Part shown: positions 55,693 through 64,000 of the stretch, piece by piece | Position numbering within the stretch: the first letter of the stretch is position 1 | Layout of the letters: each line of letters begins with the position of its first letter | Assembly (NCBI GenBank): GCA_000151295.1 | Contig: GG745375.1 | Location: 233,131 to 297,130, forward strand | Direction: 5' to 3' | Length of the DNA stretch: 64,000 bases | Source of the DNA: Allomyces macrogynus ATCC 38327 | Taxonomy: Eukaryota > Blastocladiomycota > Blastocladiomycetes > Blastocladiales > Blastocladiaceae | Made by a program: the position numbers and the translations under genes | Notes under the pieces: model-generated | What the model saw: only the letters and a program-made list of their open reading frames with translations | Told to the model about the DNA's origin: nothing | Database searches by the model: none

Positions 55693-58314
55693 GATAGCAA
55701 AAAAGTACGCGGGCGTATCAGGCGACTGCGCGGTGGAGGTTGGAGCTGCCGCGGTCGGAGCATGACGGGAGCGACCGCAAGGTCCACGGCGCCATTGCGC
55801 ATCGAGGTATCCATGGCGACGTGGCCGGACAAGTGGAGAGGTATCCAGAAAAAACCAATCGTTGTGTTGACGGGATGCTGCTGCGGCCAAAAGGGACCGA
55901 TCATGGCAGCACGTTCGCGGTGGCAAACGACGCGTTTTGCCACGCTCATTGACAACGCCGGCGCAAGATCTGAGGTTTGCGGGTATTGGCGTCTGTGCTC
56001 ATGGTGCTTGCAGCGCGCAGAGGAAGAGTCGACCCGTCGTTGATGGAGCAGCAGCATGGTGCAGCCGTCGCAGCAAGTTGGCGACGTCAGGTTCACGGCG
56101 GTGCTTGAACAGTGGTGGGTGCGGTGGACATGCGTTCGAAGATTACAACACTTCTGACAGCCTTCATCCGTGACCGCATCGCGACCCCCTACCGCAGCGC
56201 TGTTGCTGCACTGCTCCGGGCCACCGTCGCCAACAGCGCTGCCACCCGGGCAACGATATCGCCCAGCAGCGCCGCCGCCGCCGCGGGCCGGGACCAGCTG
56301 CAACGCGCTGCAACGGTGCCCGCGCCCACCCGGCCGGCAGTTAACATGATGCAATGTGCCTGCCAGTGCCCAAGGGCTGGCCTCAAGCTGTCCATTCGCG
56401 TTAAGAGTCGTATTCATGCCTGGCGCCCCACGTCGCCGTGTTGGAACCCGCTATGTACATACTTGCAAACCGTCCCATGGATCTGTGGTGCTGCCGCCCT
56501 GCAAGAGTGGCGCGCGTCGGCGGCGGCGACGCTCGCGCTCAATGTCGCACCAATTTCGACCGGTTCCCGTTGTTGTCGCTGCTGCTGCTTCCCCGAATCG
56601 CCAGGCAAACGTGCGGTGCCCGGCCTGCAGTAGCGCCGCCGCCGACCCGACGCTGTGCCCCTCAGTGCCTGCGCCTGCGCTCGCGCTCGCGTTTGGAACG
56701 GGCAATACATGGCAGAACGAGTGTTCCCGGCCCAGAGCCCCCATTCCTGGCGCCCTCTCCTGAAAAACGCGCGAGTGGCAACGACGTTGCATGGCATATC
56801 CTGCATAAAATGATGCTTTTCACCATCGGTGAAGACGAGAGCAGGCGGCAACGCGATGAGAATGGAGGAAGCCAGCGCAATCGCGAGTTTGCGCTTCGAT
56901 GCGCCGTGGAGCCCGATGTCGGCGCGCATCGCCATTCAGCCTCAACCTGCTCATCGCGTTTGTGGGTTCACAGCTACAATGTCTGGAGTTCGGTCCCAAT
57001 GTCGCGGACGCCACCGTTGGGGTCGTGGTGCGGCTGGGTGCGACCGCTCCTCGTGCCCGACTTGACGGCGGTCAAGTGGTGCGTGGATGTCAGCGTTTCT
57101 CCTCGCTGCCGACTCGAAATATCCCCCGGATTCTACTTGTCCCTTGATCCCACTTCTGCGCCTCCTCTTTCACCTGTTCTTGCATCGGCCGGGCGTGAAC
57201 GACCGTCGTCCACTCTCCTATCTGATGGCTCTGGCCTTCTTCTGTCCTGTTGCCATTCGCTTGGTCCTCAAACGCAAAGTGGAATCAAGGGATCATTTGC
57301 GATGGTTTCGAGACCCTCTTTAGTATTTTCCGGGCACGTCCTGCCGCGCTCGTTCAGCGCGCCGTGCAATGCGACTGTAGACTTGCCGGCAAAGCAACGG
57401 ACCAAGTTATGTACGCGAGGCTTTAGTTATCATACGGGCCCGCATGCGCGTTTTTTCGGATATCGACTAACGTTGGGTGGTTTGGCATCGCACTAGCTGC
57501 TCGGCCACGAGCAACTGAAGCCATGCGCCGCCAACTCGGATCAGCGTCGCCGCGGAGGCCGCGCGATCTCGTTCGCCTCCAGCATGGTGCCCTTCTTCTC
57601 CGCCTTTTGCCCCTCATCCGCTCGTGCTCGAAGCACCAAACACCATTTCCGAGTCCCAAGATCGGAGACGTGCTCATCGACGGGCCCAACACACAGCTTG
57701 TACGCGCGCTGTCGATGGGACGAGCGGCGCTCATGGATCCTTGGGTTCGCTCGCACTCCCGCACGCGCGCGCATGTCCAACCGTCTCGGTCTCGTGTGGG
57801 GACAAATCGCAGCACGCGCGCGGCGTGGTCGTGTGCGGGGTAGGCCGTCGCGCACGCCGCCCGCACCAGCATGCCGGGTCGGTTCACCCGCACCGACCGC
57901 ATGGGCGCTGGCCAGGTTGCTCCACCGCACTCGCACTTGCGACTGGCCTCGATGAGCGTGCGCGCGTTCCAGCCGACTGGTGCGACGTTGTGCCATCCGT
58001 AATTGTCGGACCCACAGCGCAGCAGCGCACGAACGCACGCGCGGCACCACGCCAGTCGGTCGTGTGCCCCACCTGCCTGCCCTCGTTGTGTCGCCGACTC
58101 GACCTATGCACGCGCGCGCACTGTGGGGGCGCGACGCGACGCGACTGGAATCACGCCGCCCACCGCCCGCCGCCCGCCGTCTGTTGGTCGGGTTCCGCTT
58201 GCTTGCGCCGGGGCGCGCTTGCGCCCGGCACCGTGGCTCCACGGCGATCGGCGCCGCAGAGGTCTCTTCCTTCACGCGCGCTCGTTGCCCCGCGTTTGGT
58301 GCGCGCGCGGGGCC
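55693..58314. other. 2.6-kb region without a supportable gene
   Basis: Overlapping open frames on both strands (for example 56414-56935 minus, beginning MAMRADIGLHGASKRK with a hydrophobic LAIALASSILIALPPALVF; and 56438-57496 plus). None shows motif content, splice logic or consistent codon use that singles it out. The 56414-56935 frame starts with a true ATG and could be a small membrane protein, but I would not annotate it. Confidence 0.4.
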
Positions 58315-58321
58315 ATAAATA
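58315..58321 (+). promoter_or_regulatory. TATA box of the cyclin gene
   Basis: ATAAATA in ggccataaatacc, about 217 bp upstream of the cyclin ATG. Similar spacing to that of the bZIP gene. Confidence 0.5.
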
Positions 58322-58531
58322 CCAGCGCGCGCCCCCGCGGGTGTCGGGCGCTCCACGGCGACTCTTGTTGTTGCTATCGCTCGCGCTCGCCCGCCCGCTC
58401 ATCGACAAACGAACCGCAGCGTCACGGCGCCATCCTACGCCGACGCCCCCTTTTTGCATCGTTGGCCCGTCCCTGCCATCGCGCGTTCTCTCCCATTCCC
58501 ATCGCCACCTCCGCATCAACCGCACCTCGCC

Positions 58532-60297
58532 ATGACCGTCTCATACCCGTCTCGTCGACGCGCGGTCGCTCGGACTCGCACGCTCCGAGCGCTGCCCACC
58601 GTGCGCGCTGCTGTGCTCGCGATCCCACGCCGGCAAACGCGGCGGCAATCGTTTTTGCACACGACGCCGCGGTCGACGTTTACCACCGTCGGACCCGCCT
58701 CGACCATTTCTGCCACGCCGCAGCACCACGTCCCGCAGCAGCACCCACTCGGCCTCGACGCGCGCTGTGCTCCGTGGCGCACGCTGAGCAGCACCAGCAG
58801 CGCCACCGCAACAAGCAGCGTGCATGCATTTGTCGCTCGGCCCGCCAGGCTGGCGGCAGGCGTTGCTGCCGCAACGACCGAGACACGCGTTGCTGCTGCT
58901 CCGCCCGTGGCGGCGGCACGAGCTCACGTTCGAGCTCCGGCCGACGCTGCGGCCGCACCGCGGCCAACACCGACGCGCCGCGGTCGTTCGCGCGCACCAT
59001 CGTCGTCATCCTCGTCTTCGACCCGCCGCGGCCCACGCGACCCAGCGTTTTGGACCGACTTGGTCGTGAACCCGGCGCGGTCGCTCGTTGTGGCGTGGAT
59101 GGCGAACGTACGTGCCGCCCGCACCCTTCGTTCATTGTCAACCCCGGGCACACTCGTCCACTCACTCAATTGACCTCATCACACACAGACCAACGCGCGC
59201 CACGCCGATTTCCGCTTGCACCCGGACACGCTCTTCACGGCCGTGCACTACCTCGACCGAATTCTCCTCGTCTCCCCACCCACCTGCCTCGCGCTCACGA
59301 CACTCATTCACGACCCGTCCACATGGGCGCGCGCGCTCTACCTCGCCGCGGCCGTATCCCTCGTCCTCGCCGCCAAGTTCCTCGACGAGTACCAGCACCC
59401 GAGCGTCGCGTCGGTCGTCGCCGCACTCGAGCCGGCGCACGAGGACATGGTTGCGATCGCGTGCGCGGCCCGCGGAATCGCGTGGCACCGCCAGTGGTTC
59501 CGATCGTGCCCGGGGATGTGTTGCGCATGGAGCGCACGGTTCTGGAAGCCCTCGAGTTCCGGCTCATGACGGGCACCTGGGCGAGCCCCGGCGCGTGTCT
59601 GCAAGTGTGGGCCGCCGAGCACCCGCTCGCTGTGCGTGGGCTGTGGGAAGGGGAGGGTGGTGGTGATGGTGACACGCGCGCGGATCGCGGAAGTCTCGCC
59701 GCTGAACCCGCGGCGGCAGCGGCGGCGGATCGGGCTGGTCACGCATCGCGGGCGGCGGTCCCGCCGACGGGGGTCGTCGGTACTGCGTCAAGCGCAGCGA
59801 CGACGATTGCGACCATCACGCCGCCGTTCACGCCGGCGCCGGCGCTGGCGTCAGTGCTGTTCTCGTCGTCCACAGCCTCGACGCTCGTGATGGCCGCGCC
59901 CGAGCGGTGGCCTGCGGTCCTTGCCTCCTCGCTCGCACGGCAGCGCCGGCTCGCGACGTTCATGGCTACGATTCACCAGTGGCAGACGACTTTGCTTCTC
60001 TCGGACGCGAACGCGACGCGGTACCCCGCGCGCGACGTCGCGGCGGCGCTGTACCGCGCGGCCACGTCCCCCGACGCCGTCGTCGACGACGACGACGACG
60101 ACGACGAGGATGGGAACGGTGTGGAAGCCGCGGTCCGCGCCGCGATCGCGTGGTGGCAGCGGACGGCAGGCCCGCCGCGCCCCCGGCGGAACACGGCCGC
60201 GACCCATCTTGGTGGTGCGACACGCACGGCGCATGCGGCATCGACGGCGGCAGCGGCGTCCGTGATGCGGCGGCCTCGGCGCGCCGCGTCGTGCTAA
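58532..60297 (+). CDS. Cyclin-box protein with a frame conflict
   Basis: Exon 1 58532-59107 and exon 2 from 59189 (81-nt intron) join as LVVAWMANTNARHADFRLHP, the start of a cyclin box; DTLFTAVHYLDRILLV and LAAAVSLVLAAKFLDEYQHPS follow. The box continues in another frame: GDVLRMERTVLEALEFRLM, then WASPGACLQVWAAEHPL, running to TAA at 60297. The switch must occur between about 59450 and 59500. No GT-AG or GC-AG intron of the right phase fits, so a one-base indel (real or sequencing) is needed. The N-terminus is Ala/Arg/Thr-rich and the C-terminal half is low-complexity with DDDDDDDED. The gene would bind and activate a CDK; the subtype is unclear. It is either a recent pseudogene or an intact gene with one sequence error. 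Confidence 0.65.
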
Positions 60298-61143
60298 CGC
60301 GCGCCTTGTGCGGAACGGGAAGTGGAGTCAGATCGCTGTTTTTGCATGGACGCCAATTTGATGCACGACTGGGTCGCAACCGCGGGATGGGCCCGGACGG
60401 CGCGACCAGCGATCGTCAAGTCGAAGCGCGATCGTGCGTGCAGATTTTTTTGGCCCATGTCGCGTCGCGCGTACGCCGTGCGAGTGTCATGGCCCAGTCT
60501 TTGACACCCGCTTGCCGTGTACATACAAGCTGCGCTGGTCTCGGTTCTGTGGGGCCGAACATGCTGGCCCGGTCGCGGCCCCCGCTTTGCGGGCTCGACG
60601 CGCGCGACAGCCCGTTGCTCCACGCCCTTCTCGCTTTTTTCCTTGTCGTTCCCTCCGTCTCCTCCGCTTCTGTTGCGTGCGTGCATGTACAGTACCCGGT
60701 ACCCCCTCTATTTATTCCAGCATCCCTCTTTTGTTCCTTTTCTTGTTCCTGTTGTCATGTCGACGTGCTGTGCTGGTCGCAGCCGTTTGTGGAGCAGGGG
60801 ATCGTATTTCTATCTTTGTCCCGTGTAAAAATACCAACGTTGCGGAAACCCGAAAAGCTAAATGGCAGGCGTTGGTCACTTGGCGTCACTCTTGTCGAGT
60901 GAAACGCTGGCGGAGCCCATCGCTCGCTGCCTTCTCTCTCCCGCTCCCCCAACCACAAGCACGTCCATCGCATCGCACAGCACCCAGCCACGACAAGCAC
61001 CACGACCACGACGACGACGACGGCGAGCCTGGACCCGCCGCCGACCGTCGCGCTGATCGACGCCCCTCGTGCGCCCGCCCCGCTGACACGCTCAAGACGC
61101 GCCCTGCACATCACTGCACGACGACCGGCCGCCATCGCTCACC
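60298..61143. other. Intergenic, cyclin to the WELKL protein
   Basis: About 850 bp. Open frames cross it, but their content (Arg/Ser/Pro/Cys) looks non-coding. AT-rich spots near 60705-60745 could be promoter or 3' end elements. Confidence 0.4.
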
Positions 61144-62629
61144 ATGTTCGCCGCAGCCCCGTTGTTCACGTCCTCGCCGCGTACCGCGCCCGTCAGTCCC
61201 GCGACCAGCCGCGCCTCGTCGCCCGCGCGCGGCCTCGTGCGCGTCGCGTCCGTCTCGTCGCTGCGCGCGCGGACCACCGACATTCCCGCCCCCACGCAGT
61301 AGTCGCGCGCACCACGCGCGCCGCGGCAGCCTCCCCGCGACCCCGACGCTGATGCGCATCGACACGGCCTCTGAAGTCGCGCCGTCGTCCAGCTCGTGCC
61401 ACGCGTCGCCCGACGAAGTCGATGACCCCGAGGAGGACGACGACGACGACGACGACGATGTCCCGGTCCTTTCTTCAGCGCCCGTTCCGACGATCCTGAT
61501 CCACGACGACGACCGTGACGAGGACGGCCGCCCGCCGCCGGCCTACATGTACGAGCACGCCATGGCGTGCATGACGATTCACCGCCGCGGGTACATTCAG
61601 TTACTCGGGTTAGCGAAACACGAGCTCGAGGAGCTGGCCGAGGCGTTGCCGACGTCGTGGATGGTGCGCGTGCAGCGTACGCTGCGGTCGCGCGCGGCGC
61701 AGAGACAGCCGGCACGAGGTGGGGCGGGTCCGCCAACGGCACCGCGCAGTTCTCCGTCGCACCGGTCGTTGGCGGCAGCATTGACGGGCGGGTTGTTTGG
61801 CAGTAGCGGGTCGGTGGGCGGAGGCGGGAGTGCGTCTTCCAGCACGAGCACGAGTCCCGGGGAACCCGCGTTGATGCTCGCGCGCGCGGGATCCGTGCGT
61901 CGTGGCGCGCCAGCACCCGCGTCGGCATCGGCTCCGGCGCCACCACCACCCCCTTCACCGGCGGCGCCGCTCATCCAAGACCTGACGACCCCGCCGTCGG
62001 ATCTCGTCCGGCCATCGACTCCACGCGGTGGCGGCGCAGTCCACCACCACCACCGTGCTGCGCACGCGGCGGCGGCGGTCGGGCACGACGACGCGCACTA
62101 CTGCTGGGAACTGAAACTCGGTGCGGGCCACGGGTGGGCCGGGGAGCCGGACGCGACGCGGCGCATGCTCGCGCAAGTGTTTCGCCACCTGTTGGCCGCC
62201 GGGTGGCGTGTGGTGCTGTCGACGGATACGTCGAGCGACCGTGACTTGGCCACGTTGGTCTTGCTCAAATCGGCGCCGGCCGTCTCTGACTCGGTTTTTA
62301 CCATCTCGTTTGCGGCCGACGCGATTTTACGGCTGATTGATGCCCCTGCCGACGTGGCGGCCCTGATCGAGCGCGTGTTATGGCGCCGGTGGTCGCACGG
62401 GATCGCGCAGGCGGGGGCCACGGCCGCGGGCGTGTATGTGATTCGCGTGGCCAGTAATCCGTGGGCCGCGGCAATGGCGTCGGCCGAGGCGAGGTTATTG
62501 ACGACATGTATGGTCGCGGAGCTGAGACAGGCGGGGTACTCGGTGTATGCGAGCTTGGATCTGGGCGCGGGCAAGCGCGGCGTCGATTTGGAGACGTGGG
62601 TCGTCGTCAAGGACCTGCCGCCGTTTTGA
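61144..62629 (+). CDS. Conserved protein of unknown function (WELKL-type C-terminal domain)
   Basis: The C-terminal domain, from about 62098, reads YCWELKLGAGHGWAG, MLAQVFRHLLAAGWRVVLS, DLATLVLLKSAP, FTISFAADAILRLIDAP and finally YVIRVASNPWAA and LLTTCMVAELRQAGYSVYAS. I recall similar WELKL...GW proteins in fungi and protists, but without a named function. Before it are an acidic patch (DPEEDDDDDDDD), a conserved-looking AYMYEHAMACMTIHRRGYIQ and long Ser/Ala/Pro linkers. The 5' end is uncertain. Either the ATG at 61144 with a 53-nt intron (about 61244-61296, joining RVA to SRAHHARRGSL), or the ATG at 61352. No membrane helix or signal peptide. Confidence 0.55.
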
Positions 62630-62829
62630 TGTAACGGATGGCGCGCGACGGCGCGCGCGAAGAGGAGCGGAGAGAGCGGGTTGATGAGGTTGTAGTGCTT
62701 GTTTGCTGCTGCTGTGTTTTGTTCCTTGCGTTCGGCCGGGCCCAGTCCAGTTTTGGTACCTCTTTTCACTTCCGTCGTGTCTTGTCCTGTTCTGTCTTGT
62801 CTTCCCCATCGTTCCGCTGTCGCATTCCA

Positions 62830-62851
62830 CCCCCCCCCCCCCCCCCCCCCC
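62830..62851. repeat. 22-base C homopolymer
   Basis: An uninterrupted run of C between the convergent 3' ends of two genes. Its length is probably unstable and sequencing there unreliable. The surrounding 300 bp (62630-62933) hold no gene. Confidence 0.9.
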
Positions 62852-62933
62852 ACCCCAACAAAAAGAGAACGAAACAACCATACCCAAAACACCAAATGCA
62901 CTCTCTTGGCTTTCCATTTCTGTCTTGAATCAA

Positions 62934-63974
62934 TCAGACGCTCTCGGCGAGGTACGCGCACACGACGATGCCGACGCCAAACACGACCAACAAGTAGCAC
63001 GCGTCCATGACGAGCTGCGAGAGCGCAAACCCCACGTTTTGCAGCGACGAGGTCATGGCGACCAGGTGCGGCGGCAGACCGACCATGCCCGACAGCGGCG
63101 GCGGGCGCGACGCAGCCTTATCAAACAGCACGCGCGACGAGGTGAGCACGGCTTCCATGGTCAGGAAGTAGTAGAAGACATTCTAAGTGCCGAAGAGACG
63201 GACGTGTCAGAAATCGAGACACACAAGCAACGACGTGGCCAAGTAACGTACGACGGCCGGAATCCGCAAATCATCTGCATGCTCAATCAACAAGTTGGCC
63301 AATGCCCCTTCGCCATCAACGTGTATCTCGGACGTCGCCCAGTAGACGTAGATGAACATCGCAATTGCGGCAAACAGCGAAACGACCGTGTGGATCGTGC
63401 GCCACCGCCGCACGCCCGCCGCGTATTGGCGCTCCTGCAGTTGCGCGAGCATCGCGCGCTCGGGCAGCGACAGGCCGGGGGACGACGCGTCAAGCGGCGC
63501 GGTCGAGCGCGGTTTTGTTGCGACCGAGGTGGTGGTGGACGCGGCGGCGGGTTTCGATGCGGAAGTGGCGGTGCGGCCGGGCGCGCGTGCGCGGATCTGC
63601 GATGCGGGTGGCGCGGTCGCGGTCGTGGTTGCGGATGGCGGTGCGGTCGCGCGCGGTGCGGGCGCTGCTGGTACTGTCTCGGGTCCAGGGACGGGCGCCG
63701 ATGCAGCGACAGGCACTGGCACAGGTACGGGTGCGCGAGCAGGCAACTCGGTCCGAGACTCGGTCTCTGTCTCAACAGGTGCCGACGCGGGTGCCGATCC
63801 CGACGGCTCGATCGTCGTGTCCTGCGTCGTGTCGGACGCGACCGACGAAGTATCGTCGGCAACGGAACTGGCCGAGGACGAGGACGAGAGCGCCTTGATG
63901 CGTGCCAGTCGTGCCTCGGAGTTTTCCAGGCGGCGGCGGCGCGCTTCGGCGCGCTTCTCGGCGGCGGAGCTCAT
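62934..63974 (-). CDS. GET2/CAML-like tail-anchored-protein receptor subunit
   Basis: 323 residues in two exons, 63974-63252 and 63182-62934 (69-nt intron, gtacgt donor). The N-terminus MSSAAEKRAEARRRRLENSEARLARI matches the basic cytosolic motif of GET2/CAML, which binds the GET3 ATPase. A long Ala/Pro/Thr linker follows. Three hydrophobic segments come after it: TIHTVVSLFAAIAMFIYVYW, a weak VFYYFLTMEAVLTSS, and YLLVVFGVGIVVCAYLAE at the very C-terminus. That is the GET2/CAML layout: charged N-terminus, three C-terminal helices in the ER membrane. Assignment rests on the N-terminal motif and topology rather than overall similarity, so it could be another ER protein. Confidence 0.65.
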
Positions 63975-64000
63975 GGCAGCGCGGGCAGTAGTCGTGCGCG

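Noticed and set aside
57541..58356. 271-codon minus frame near the cyclin promoter
   Set aside because: It is Arg/Ala/Thr-rich without motifs and overlaps the cyclin TATA box; it looks like chance openness in GC-rich DNA.
58003..60297. 764-codon plus frame as one gene
   Set aside because: Its first half is Arg/Pro/Ala-rich shadow sequence. The cyclin box there is in another frame until about 59500.

Overview
The window is GC-rich nuclear DNA from a eukaryote. Coding regions are split by many short GT-AG introns (about 60-120 nt), start codons often follow CACC or CAAC, and several genes have a TATA box 50-220 bp upstream. The gene set is fungal (ATG1 kinase with tMIT tail, GH28 polygalacturonase, subtilase with Ser/Thr-rich tail, GCN4-type bZIP). 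A SAXO-type axonemal microtubule protein implies a flagellated stage. Together this suggests a zoosporic fungus, most like Blastocladiomycota or chytrids. That placement is inference, because no rRNA or other direct marker is present.

Layout, left to right. 1-8568 (-): a giant protein with a UPF1-type and a UvrD/TRANK1-type helicase, cut by the window edge. 9359-10513 (+): a bZIP factor whose leader carries upstream AUGs. 10956-11432 (-): a broken fragment. 12176-14240 (-): a single-pass membrane protein. 15041-18216 (+): the exosome nuclease DIS3. 18863-21071 (-): a decayed DUF1399/GRDP gene. 22109-23345 (-): SAXO. 24692-28437 (+): ATG1. 29742-31202 (+): a Gln/Ser/Tyr repeat protein (QSQ-A).

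32474-43584 is the most unusual part: a 4.5-kb inverted repeat (arms 32474-36974 and 39084-43584) around a 2.1-kb spacer. Each arm carries a second QSQ gene and a 207-residue protein of unknown function, both pointing outward. The arms look identical in every reading frame I compared. The spacer holds a dead GH28 polygalacturonase. The QSQ genes are built from phase-0 exon modules that start with SQ and mostly end in GHNSVDQ(Y/F)Q(S/A)Q, separated by introns that are themselves related.

43830-64000: a secreted subtilase (-), a metallo-beta-lactamase-fold hydrolase (-), a VanZ-like membrane protein (+), a J-domain membrane protein (-), a RhoGEF (-), a cyclin with a frame conflict (+), a conserved protein of unknown function (+) and a GET2/CAML-like membrane protein (-). 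The genes do not form an operon or one pathway. They look like ordinary housekeeping and signalling genes around one recently rearranged, lineage-specific island (about 29.6-43.6 kb). Exon limits were placed by eye from splice signals, reading phase and family conservation.
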